Source: Phycisphaerales bacterium (GTDB lineage: Bacteria > Planctomycetota > Phycisphaerae > Phycisphaerales > UBA1924). From it: 48,173 bases of DNA. Below the pieces are notes generated by a model. That model searched no databases, had not been told where the DNA came from, and worked only from the letters and a program-made list of their open reading frames with translations. Shown here in pieces: positions 8,366 through 15,540 of this stretch. The stretch spans positions 1-48,173 of the forward strand of contig JAFIFZ010000049.1 of assembly GCA_020831775.1 (NCBI GenBank), given 5' to 3'. The position numbers were made by a program, and so were the translations under genes. Numbering within the stretch: the stretch's first letter is position 1; each line of letters starts with the position of its first letter.

Positions 8366-8640
8366 CTCTTGCGACCCTCTTCGGCCCGATCCTCGCGGCG
8401 TACACCCCGTTTGTCGACCCGCTGAACCTCCACCGCCAGTGGTACCTGCTGCTGCTCCCCCTGGCGCTGCTGACCGCGGTCGCGTACAAGGCCGTTCGCA
8501 CGCGCGACATGCGCCGGTACCCCGTCGAGGTGCTGGTGATGGCCGCCCAGATCCTGCTGGGCATGATCGCGCTGGCGCTGGGATTCCTGCTGTTTGTCGA
8601 GGTGCTGATCCCGCTGCTGGCGCCCACGCCCCGCGTGTAG
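8362..8640 (+). CDS. Small membrane protein (92 aa)
   Basis: Two predicted transmembrane helices, about residues 26-44 (YLLLLPLALLTAVAYKAV) and 58-86, separated by a short basic loop (RTRDMRRYP). The start ATG overlaps the preceding stop by four bases (ATGA), so it is translated from the same message as the membrane protein before it. No family is recognised. The pair is convergent with the ptsH-ptsN-hpf cluster. Confidence 0.7.
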   Translation: MTLATLFGPILAAYTPFVDPLNLHRQWYLLLLPLALLTAVAYKAVRTRDMRRYPVEVLVMAAQILLGMIALALGFLLFVEVLIPLLAPTPRV

Positions 8641-8664
8641 GTCCGGCCCCACCCGGCGGAGCGG

Positions 8665-8934
8665 TCACTCTTCGTCGAAGCCGCGCTCGATCAACGCCTT
8701 GAGCTTGTCGCAGCACTCCTCGGCATCGTCGCCGTCGCAGATGATCTCGAGGCAGGTGCCCTTGGTCGCGGCGAGCATCATGACCTCCATGATCGACTTG
8801 CCGTTGACCTTCTGATCGCTCTTGACGATGGTCACATCGCACTTGTGCCCGCTGGCGAGGTCGACCAACGCCATCGCCGGTCTGGCGTGCAGACCGAGGC
8901 GGTTGACGATGGAGACCTGCACGCTGGTGCGCAT
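8665..8934 (-). CDS. ptsH: HPr-family phosphocarrier protein
   Basis: An 89-residue HPr-like protein. The active-site histidine H16 sits in NRLGLHARPA, and the regulatory serine region is GKSIMEVMML (S47). HPr accepts phosphate from enzyme I on the histidine and passes it to EIIA proteins; the serine is the target of HPr kinase where present. The C-terminus is acidic (ERGFDEE). It lies 65 bases downstream of an EIIA-Ntr-like gene. With no sugar permease nearby, a regulatory (nitrogen-PTS or NPr-like) role is more likely than sugar import. Confidence 0.9.
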   Translation of the reverse strand: MRTSVQVSIVNRLGLHARPAMALVDLASGHKCDVTIVKSDQKVNGKSIMEVMMLAATKGTCLEIICDGDDAEECCDKLKALIERGFDEE

Positions 8935-8999
8935 CGATAGCGTCCTGGCTTCGGGCGGGGGCCGCCCGGCGCGCCCGGGTTCGGGGCCCTGCGAGGGGA

Positions 9000-9476
9000 T
9001 CAGCCCGCGAGCTGCTGGGTGTCGGCCTCGTCGAGCAGCGTGGTGACATCCTCGACGCTGCGTGCCTGGCGGAGGAAGCGCCTGAAGGTCTGCTTGCCGA
9101 GATTGTGGAAGATGACTTCCATCGCCTGGAGGTGATCGTCCGGGCTGTCTTCTGGGCTGACTAAGAGGAAGACGGAGAAGACCGGCTGGCGGTCCAGGGC
9201 GTTGAAGTCGATGCCCTGCTCGCTCAGGCCGATGGCTGCGGCGACGCGGGTCGCCTCCTTGTGGCGTACATGGGGAACGGCCACGCCCTTGCCGAAGCCC
9301 GTCGAGCCCTTCGCCTCCCGCTCCAGCACCCGCTGGACAAGGGTGTCCCTGGCGCCCTCGGGGACGGCGCCGGACTTGACAAGGGCGTCGATCAGCTCGG
9401 AGATCGCGTCGTTACGCTCTCCCGCCTGCAGCTGGGTGACGATGGCTTCGGTGACGACAATTTCGGTCAGCTTCAT
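9000..9476 (-). CDS. ptsN: PTS EIIA domain protein (fructose/nitrogen type)
   Basis: A stand-alone 158-residue EIIA of the fructose/mannitol/Ntr family. The phosphorylated histidine is H69 in the signature GFGKGVAVPHVR. The region VFLLVSPEDSPDDHLQAM matches the family's second conserved block. A single EIIA domain next to hpf and an HPr, without EIIB or EIIC, is the usual arrangement of regulatory PtsN, which in Proteobacteria controls potassium uptake and stress responses through its phosphorylation state. The ATG at 9476 lies 40 bases after the hpf stop. Confidence 0.9.
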   Translation of the reverse strand: MKLTEIVVTEAIVTQLQAGERNDAISELIDALVKSGAVPEGARDTLVQRVLEREAKGSTGFGKGVAVPHVRHKEATRVAAAIGLSEQGIDFNALDRQPVFSVFLLVSPEDSPDDHLQAMEVIFHNLGKQTFRRFLRQARSVEDVTTLLDEADTQQLAG

Positions 9477-9516
9477 CCGCGCGATGCTCCGGCGGGGACC
9501 TCATGACCCGGATGGG

Positions 9517-9825
9517 TCAGCGGTTGCCCGTCTTCAGCTTCTCCTTGAAGTCGGTCAATTGGCGGACCGCCTTTTCCTGCGCGCGGTCGATCCCCGCGTA
9601 CAGGTCCCCGTCCTCGGCCCGGGCGATGAAGCTCGGGTGATGTTCGACATCGACCAAGAACTCCACATCGAACTCCCGTCCGGACTTGTGCTCGGTCGAT
9701 GCGACCGTCACCGTGATCTGCTGGATCTGATCGAAGAAGCGGGTCAGCTTCTCGCACTTCTTCTCCGCGTACTCACGGATCGGGTCGGTGATCTCGATCT
9801 GCCGCCCAACAACATCGATTCGCAT
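9517..9825 (-). CDS. hpf: Ribosome hibernation-promoting factor (short HPF/RaiA type)
   Basis: A 102-residue protein with the beta-alpha-beta-beta-beta-alpha ribosome-binding domain. It starts MRIDVVGRQIEITDPIREYAEKK and contains VEFLVDVEHHPSFIARAEDGDLYAGID. The long-form C-terminal dimerisation domain is absent, so this is the short type. Members bind the 30S subunit and stabilise inactive ribosomes in stationary phase. The ATG at 9825 is supported by GGGAGTGAG just upstream and starts at the first family residue; the frame reaches back to 9870 without homology. A 9-bp GC hairpin lies just upstream at 9844-9865. The cluster hpf-ptsN-ptsH is probably one operon. Confidence 0.9.
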   Translation of the reverse strand: MRIDVVGRQIEITDPIREYAEKKCEKLTRFFDQIQQITVTVASTEHKSGREFDVEFLVDVEHHPSFIARAEDGDLYAGIDRAQEKAVRQLTDFKEKLKTGNR

Positions 9826-9965
9826 ACTCACTCCCGATGTTCTCCCCTCGCCTCGCGGCGGGGGGTTCAAGGCTCATCATAGCGGTCTGCGACGCCGGCG
9901 CGACCCCTCCAGCACCCTCTTCCGCCCGTCCGATGCCGCGCAGAAGCTCCGGCGACGATCACTCG

Positions 9966-11003
9966 CTAATCGTCTTTGCGGGGCTCGGCGTCGTCCGGAG
10001 TTGTATCCTGTTCGGGCAGGGTGCCCGGCTTCGTCCCCGGCATCGCGTCGGGCAGCATCTCGCCCAGCGGCTTCTTCTGCGGCGTCCCCATGCCCGTCAA
10101 CCCCTTCCCGGGCAGGCCCTTGCCCGGCGTATCGCCCATCTGGTTCAGCACGCCGGCGGTGATGATGAACCGGATCGCCTGGTCGATCGTGATCGGCAGG
10201 TCGACCGCCTCGTCCTTGGGGACATTGATCGTGAACCCGGTGAAGGGCGTCGGTGTCGACGGGATGAAGACCGAGACCACTGGCCCGCCCGCTTCCTGGG
10301 CGACAGTCTTCAGCGAGTCCCCCGTCAGCAACCCGACCGTCCAGATCCCCTTGCGCGGGTACTGCACCAGCACAGCCTTGTTGAAGGCCATCGCCCGCTC
10401 GCCCATGATCAGGTCGACCACCTGCTTGACATGCGGGTAGACCTGCTTGAACCCCGGGATCTTCGCCAGCCAGCGTTCCAGCGTGTTGTAGATCTTTCGG
10501 CCCAGCAGGTTCCCAAGGAGCAGGCCGACGAGGTAGATCAGGCCGATCGCGACGATCAGCCCCGCGGCCTCCAGGTACCAATGGCTGTTCCACCAGTTGC
10601 CGAACTGCTCCCGCCGCAGCTCGTTGCGCCCCCGGTCGAACGCCATGGCGTACCCGGGCTCGCCCTCCAGCGGGATGTTTGCGCCCCGCTGGCGCTGGTG
10701 GCGGAGGTAGTTGACGATCTGGGACTCTCGGACGACATACCAGTCGGGCACGCGGATGCGCTGGGTCCCATCGGGCGCCGCCTCGCCCGTGCCGGCGGCC
10801 TTGGGCACCACCTCGATGATGACCAGCCGGATGCCGGCGTTGATCGGCTCGCCGACATTCTGGTAGACGAAGCGGAAGAGGGTCCAGAGGATCCAGAGGG
10901 TCAGGATCGATGGCAGCAGGATCGCCAGCCCGCGCCCGAAGAACTTGCGAAAGTCGCTCGCGAAGCTCTTTTTGTTGGTATTGGTGGTCGTGCCCTCAGA
11001 CAA
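9966..11003 (-). CDS. DUF502 family membrane protein
   Basis: An integral membrane protein with two main hydrophobic regions: near the N-terminus (FFGRGLAILLPSILTLWILW) and mid-protein (WYLEAAGLIVAIGLIYLVGL). The DUF502 hallmarks follow: a GRKIYNTLERWLAKIPGFK-type segment leading to KQVVDLI, then LVQYPRKGIWTVGLLTG, then VFIPSTPTPFTGF. The tail (about 60 residues) is Gly/Pro/Lys-rich and probably disordered. I chose a TTG start at 11003 because GGGAGG lies six bases upstream; a GTG at 11024 adds seven residues. The function of DUF502 is not established. It is upstream of hpf on the same strand with a 140-base gap. Confidence 0.85.
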   Translation of the reverse strand: MSEGTTTNTNKKSFASDFRKFFGRGLAILLPSILTLWILWTLFRFVYQNVGEPINAGIRLVIIEVVPKAAGTGEAAPDGTQRIRVPDWYVVRESQIVNYLRHQRQRGANIPLEGEPGYAMAFDRGRNELRREQFGNWWNSHWYLEAAGLIVAIGLIYLVGLLLGNLLGRKIYNTLERWLAKIPGFKQVYPHVKQVVDLIMGERAMAFNKAVLVQYPRKGIWTVGLLTGDSLKTVAQEAGGPVVSVFIPSTPTPFTGFTINVPKDEAVDLPITIDQAIRFIITAGVLNQMGDTPGKGLPGKGLTGMGTPQKKPLGEMLPDAMPGTKPGTLPEQDTTPDDAEPRKDD

Positions 11004-11118
11004 CCCACGCCTCCCGGTTGACACCGCCGCTGTGCGTCGAGTCTACGGGGCGGGTTGCGCGGCGTCGGCCTTGCCGAACCTCACACGCGACATTCGCACG
11101 CGGGACGCTCAAGGAAAA

Positions 11119-11192
<74 letters not shown>

Positions 11193-11330
11193 GCGATGTC
11201 GCCCGGCCGGAACAGCGTACCGGACAGGCTCACACAATAAGCCGCCACGCCCCCGCTGTCATCCCCTCCGGGGCCGGATCGGGGGCAGAATTCGCTCTGG
11301 GTCCCGTGCGGCCGGATCGCCTCGCCCCGG

Positions 11331-11336
11331 TACAAT
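11331..11336 (+). promoter_or_regulatory. Possible -10 element placing a leaderless start
   Basis: TACAAT lies seven bases before the ATG at 11344, which would place the transcription start at or next to that ATG. No convincing -35 is seen and there is no ribosome-binding site. Confidence 0.35.
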
Positions 11337-11343
11337 CCCCCCG

Positions 11344-11589
11344 ATGCGATGGGCACGACCGAGCTGGGGCTTTGGGCGGGGACGCGGCGCCCAGTACCGC
11401 AAGATGCACTCCGAATGGCTGACGATGGCCTCCCGCGGCGAGCTCCGGGCCCCCCGCATCCCGATCCGCGAGGTGAGCCGAGGCGGGTTCTCGGGCTTTC
11501 TTTCAAGACCCGGGGGGCGGGTGCTTCTGGAGTGGTGGTGGGCCGCAACGCTCGACAGCGTCGAAGATCTGCCGCGCCGACGCCGATAG
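11344..11589 (+). CDS. Small basic hypothetical protein (81 aa), possibly leaderless
   Basis: An 81-residue basic protein rich in Arg and Trp (EWWWAATL near the C-terminus, RRRR at the end). Third codon positions are mostly G or C, as in the real genes around it. No Shine-Dalgarno sequence precedes the ATG, but TACAAT sits at a distance expected for a leaderless message. It lies 72 bases before a membrane-protein gene on the same strand. No family is recognised. It could be a chance frame, hence moderate confidence. Confidence 0.45.
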   Translation: MRWARPSWGFGRGRGAQYRKMHSEWLTMASRGELRAPRIPIREVSRGGFSGFLSRPGGRVLLEWWWAATLDSVEDLPRRRR

Positions 11590-11661
11590 CCTCTATCGGG
11601 ACCGCCTCTTGGGCGAACCCTCGCCCCCGCCCGACCGAACAACCGCTGGAGCTCTCCCCCT

Positions 11662-12540
11662 ATGGCGGAACTGCAAACCACGACCCTGCGCCCCGGATGG
11701 CGGCTGAAGATCAGCATCATCGTCGCCGTCCTCTTCGGGTTCAGCCTTTGGTGCCTGTACGACGCGACGATCGCCTACCCCAATCGGGGGATGGAGTACG
11801 CCGAGTACATGGAGCGGGCCTACCTCGAGACCCGCGCCTCGTCCGTCGGCCGGACGCTCCGCGCTGACGATGTCGGCGTCACCGATCCCAGGGCCGAGCT
11901 TGAACGCCTCCGCGACCGGCGCGACACGGGCGTCACCCTGACCGAGACCGAGGCGGCCCGCAAGGAGTGGCTCCGGTCCCTTGGGGTGGTGGGGCGGCTG
12001 GACCCGGAGCGGACGAGCTACGCGGGTGTTGAGCCGCAGGAACGCCTCAGCGAACTGCAGACCCGGTTCGGGACGAGCAACCCGCCCAAGCGTTTGAGCA
12101 GCTTCGACATCCCGGTGCAGTGGATCATGCTCGCGATCGCGATGGTGCTGGCGATCTACTGCGTCGGGCGGATCGTGATGGTCCGCAGCAAGGTGTACAA
12201 GTGGGATCCGGACCGGCAGCGACTGATCTTCCCCGACGGGCTGGAGTTGACGCCCGACGACCTGGCGGATGTCGACAAGCGGCTTTGGCGCAAGTTTTAT
12301 GTGGATCTGGAGGTCCGCGAGGACCATCCTCAGGCCGGGGGCAAGATCATCCGCGTCGATCTCTACCGGCGGGCGCACATCGAGGACTGGATCCTTGAGA
12401 TGGAGCGCACGCGGTTCCCCGAGCGGGCCGAGGAGGAGGCCGAGGCCGAGGCGATCGCCGCCGAAGACCCCGACGCACCCGACGACCCCGGGCAGAACTA
12501 CGAAGAAGAAGAGTCCCGGGCCGGCGCCGATGCGCGCTGA
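11662..12540 (+). CDS. Hypothetical membrane protein (292 aa)
   Basis: A protein with one hydrophobic helix near the N-terminus (about residues 16-34, ISIIVAVLFGFSLWCLYD) and a second near 153-170 (WIMLAIAMVLAIYCVGRIVM). The charged region between them (about 35-150) is probably helical and extracytoplasmic. The C-terminal soluble domain (about 180-245) holds strands such as YKWDPDRQRLIFPDG and RVDLYRRAHIEDWILEME, resembling a PH-like domain that reads out an on-membrane state. The last 50 residues are strongly acidic. No family is recognised. Similar layouts are common in planctomycete proteins of unknown role. Confidence 0.75.
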   Translation: MAELQTTTLRPGWRLKISIIVAVLFGFSLWCLYDATIAYPNRGMEYAEYMERAYLETRASSVGRTLRADDVGVTDPRAELERLRDRRDTGVTLTETEAARKEWLRSLGVVGRLDPERTSYAGVEPQERLSELQTRFGTSNPPKRLSSFDIPVQWIMLAIAMVLAIYCVGRIVMVRSKVYKWDPDRQRLIFPDGLELTPDDLADVDKRLWRKFYVDLEVREDHPQAGGKIIRVDLYRRAHIEDWILEMERTRFPERAEEEAEAEAIAAEDPDAPDDPGQNYEEEESRAGADAR

Positions 12541-12657
12541 GCCCCGGCGTTCCTGAACGACACCCCCCCGGCGTGCGCCGGGCGGGCGGTATGCTGGGCG
12601 CACGGTCGGATGGATCCGGCCCCCTTCTTAGAGGCCTCCGGAGTGAGCGCAACGCCC

Positions 12658-14115
12658 ATGATCAAAACGCAGGACCGGTCCATGGAAGCTGGTCGGCAGA
12701 GCGTGGCGGAGGATGTGAAGCACTTCGTGATCGACACGAATGTGTTGCTGCACAACCCCGACGCCGTCTTCGTGTTCGAAGAAAACCATGTCGTGATCCC
12801 GTTCCAGGTCATCGAGGAACTGGACACGATGAAGCGTCGCGAGGACGACATCGGGCGCAACGCGCGCCAGGCGATCCGCCACCTCGACGCGCTCCGCCAG
12901 CTGGGGATGCTGACTTCGGGGGTCAACTGGGGCGAGCTGGGCCCGCGTCCCGGCGCCGCCTTCAGCACCGGCCGCGACGGGCAGACGGGCACCGTCCGCA
13001 TCGACCTGGGCGACCACGAGCGCCCGGGCGCGATCTCGGCCGACACGCCCGACAACCGGATCATCGCGGTCGCCCACAGCCTCCACAGCGAGGGCAAGCG
13101 GGCGGTGTTTGTCTCCAAGGACCTCTCGGCGCGGATCAAGAGCGATTCGCTGGGCGTCAAAACCGAGGACTTCGAGAACCAGAAGGTCGACGCCGACCAT
13201 CTCTACTCCGGCTACATCACCCTCACCGCCGACCACGAGCTGGTGACGGAGATGTACGAAGAGAAGATGCTCCCGATCGCGAGCCTTTCGCAGCCGAGCG
13301 TGATCGACGAGCAGGGCAACCCCTTCTCCGGGCGATTGACGCCCAACCAGTTTGTGATCTTCAAGGACACAGGCGGGCTCGGGCGCCGCCTGGCCGACAC
13401 AGACCACATCGTCCCGGTCGCCAAGCACCGCTCTGCGAGGCATGTCTCGGGCATCGCCCCGCGCAACACGCAGCAGACGATGGCGCTGGACCTCCTCTTG
13501 GACGATTCGATCCAACTCGTCACGCTCTTGGGCTCGGCGGGCACGGGCAAGACGCTGCTGGCGATCGCCGCGGGCATGGCCAAGGTCTTCGGCGAGGAGC
13601 GCTACGACAAGCTGCTGGTCGCCCGCCCGATCATGCCGCTGGGGCGCGACATCGGCTACCTGCCGGGCGACAAGGACGAGAAGCTGACGGCGTGGATGCA
13701 GCCGATCTTCGACAACCTGGGCTACCTGCTCTCGACTCGCGGGGCGGGCTCGCAGACCGCCGAGAGCCACTCGACCGAGCAGCGGATCGACAAGCTGATC
13801 GCCGACGGGCGGCTTGTGCTCGAACCGTTGACCTACATCCGCGGGCGTTCGATCCCGCACCAGTTCATGATCGTGGATGAAGCGCAGAACCTGACGCCCC
13901 ACGAGGTCAAGACGATCATCAGCCGCGTGGGCGAGGGGACGAAGCTGATCCTGACCGGCGACATCGGGCAGATCGACAACCCGTACCTCGACGGGTCGTC
14001 GAACGGGCTGTCGTACGCGATCGAGAAGCTGCGGGGCGTGGGCCTTGTCGGGCATGTGACGCTGCAGAAGAGCGAGCGGTCGGAGCTGGCGAGCATCGCG
14101 ATTGAGAAGCTGTAG
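12658..14115 (+). CDS. PIN-PhoH family ATPase (PhoH2 type)
   Basis: A 485-residue protein. The N-terminal PIN nuclease domain (about 20-150) starts FVIDTNVLLHNP, with D26 as the first metal-binding acid. The C-terminal PhoH ATPase (about 265-485) has Walker A GSAGTGKT (292-299) and Walker B FMIVDEAQN (403-411). It also has the family motifs ARPIMPLGRDIGYLPGDKDEK and LTGDIGQID. PIN-PhoH (PhoH2) proteins couple ATP hydrolysis to RNA unwinding and cleavage. The start is uncertain: ATG 12658 is used here, but ATG 12682 has AGGA closer to it. The gene stands alone. Confidence 0.9.
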   Translation: MIKTQDRSMEAGRQSVAEDVKHFVIDTNVLLHNPDAVFVFEENHVVIPFQVIEELDTMKRREDDIGRNARQAIRHLDALRQLGMLTSGVNWGELGPRPGAAFSTGRDGQTGTVRIDLGDHERPGAISADTPDNRIIAVAHSLHSEGKRAVFVSKDLSARIKSDSLGVKTEDFENQKVDADHLYSGYITLTADHELVTEMYEEKMLPIASLSQPSVIDEQGNPFSGRLTPNQFVIFKDTGGLGRRLADTDHIVPVAKHRSARHVSGIAPRNTQQTMALDLLLDDSIQLVTLLGSAGTGKTLLAIAAGMAKVFGEERYDKLLVARPIMPLGRDIGYLPGDKDEKLTAWMQPIFDNLGYLLSTRGAGSQTAESHSTEQRIDKLIADGRLVLEPLTYIRGRSIPHQFMIVDEAQNLTPHEVKTIISRVGEGTKLILTGDIGQIDNPYLDGSSNGLSYAIEKLRGVGLVGHVTLQKSERSELASIAIEKL

Positions 14116-14182
14116 GAGGGGCGCGGGGAGTTGGGCGCGGGGCGCTGGGGTTCGCGTTTGGGAGCCCTTGGCGGTCTTTGGT

Positions 14183-15409
14183 TCAGGGCGCTTCTTCGCC
14201 GTAGAGCCTGAAGACGCGGACGCCGCGTGTGCGGTGGGGGAGTGACCGCTCCCAGATCTGGTCTTCGAATGAATCGCTGGCGATCAGCACGAACGCGCCG
14301 GGCTCGGCCGCCTCTGGTCTTGTGATCGCCAGCCCGCGGAGCTCGCCCGTTGCCTGATCGTCGATGAGGCCGTTGATCGGCAGGCCGAGGTCGCTGGCGT
14401 GGTCGAGGATCCATTCGGCGTGCGAGCCGGCGCCCCAAAGGATGACCGACGCGGCGCCGGCGTTGCGAAGCTCGGCCCCGACCTCGCGCAGGCGGCTTCT
14501 GCGGCAGGCCTCCACCGCCCTCGCCGTCATCGGCGGGACGCGGGCGCTTGCCCAGAGCGACGCGACCATCGCGCCGAGGGTCGGGCCCCGCTCACGGATC
14601 AGCCGATCGATCCCGTCGCGGCTGGCCGGGTCGTCGGTGCGCTCCAGCACTTCTGCAACGGCGTCGATCGGTTCCGCGTCGTCGGTCTTGGTCCGGGGCA
14701 GCGAGGCCCAGGCGCGGGCGAGGACGGTTGCCGCGGCGTGCGCCTGCTCGCGCGAGGTCGAGAGCGCGGTGTTCTCCTCGCGCAAGAAATGTGTATAGAG
14801 GATGTCGGGCACGGCGCCGATGCGGCCCGTCTTGGCGAGCCTCAGCCAGAGGTCGAGGTCCTGGGCCTTGTCGAGGGTTTCGTCGTACCCGCCCGCGTCG
14901 AGGACGCTTTGGCGGCGGAGCAGCATCGAGCCGTGGGCGAGGCAGTTGCCCTGCAGCAGGCGGGCGTGCAAGGGGTTCGGGTCGGTCGGCGGTCGGACGA
15001 TCGCGATCGGCTTGGATTCTGGCTTCGAATCTGGCTTCGAATTCGGCCCGAGCACGCGCCAGGCGCACCCGACGGCGGCGAGGTCGGGGTGGGCGCGCAT
15101 CCACCGCAACTGGGTGTGCAGGCGGTGGGGCTCGCAGAGGTCGTCGTCGTCCATGCGCGCGACAAACTCGGCGTCGGTGGAGCGGAGCGCGAGATTGAGC
15201 GCGCCCGAGAGCCCCGGCGCGTCGCGGAAGAGCACCCGGATCCGGGCGTTGTCTGCGCCCAAGCGTTCTGCGGCCCGCGCCGCTTCCTCGTCCGGCCCGT
15301 TGACGACGAGCAGCAGCTCGGTCTCGACGCCTTGCTGGTTGAGCACGGATGCGACGGCGCGTTCGAGGCTCGGGTGGGCGCGGGAGATGGCCATGGCGAC
15401 GGGGATCAT
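14183..15409 (-). CDS. Family-2 glycosyltransferase with C-terminal Rossmann-like domain
   Basis: A 408-residue enzyme. The N-terminal GT-A domain (about 1-200) begins SRAHPSLERAVASVLNQQ and has the nucleotide-sugar/metal motif ARMDDDDL and the acceptor-side EDLDLWLR-like motif AQDLDLWLRLA. The C-terminal 95 residues form a separate Rossmann-like unit: a glycine motif (VILWGAGSHAEWIL), a core GLIDD and a closing IASDSFEDQIW. The same unit recurs in two other glycosyltransferases of this window. The ATG at 15409 fits the domain start; the longer frame to 15511 overlaps the divergent gene's control region. It is divergent from the GT4-methyltransferase gene across a 131-base gap. Confidence 0.88.
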   Translation of the reverse strand: MIPVAMAISRAHPSLERAVASVLNQQGVETELLLVVNGPDEEAARAAERLGADNARIRVLFRDAPGLSGALNLALRSTDAEFVARMDDDDLCEPHRLHTQLRWMRAHPDLAAVGCAWRVLGPNSKPDSKPESKPIAIVRPPTDPNPLHARLLQGNCLAHGSMLLRRQSVLDAGGYDETLDKAQDLDLWLRLAKTGRIGAVPDILYTHFLREENTALSTSREQAHAAATVLARAWASLPRTKTDDAEPIDAVAEVLERTDDPASRDGIDRLIRERGPTLGAMVASLWASARVPPMTARAVEACRRSRLREVGAELRNAGAASVILWGAGSHAEWILDHASDLGLPINGLIDDQATGELRGLAITRPEAAEPGAFVLIASDSFEDQIWERSLPHRTRGVRVFRLYGEEAP

Positions 15410-15540
15410 CGATCCCGAGCATCGGCCCTCCCCGCCGGGGCCCGAAAATATTGGCCCGGCCCCTCGATCCGGCCGATCCTCGCTTCGATGCGTTGCCGCC
15501 GGAACAACCACTGGGTCAGCCTCGGGGCGGGGGGTGCGTC

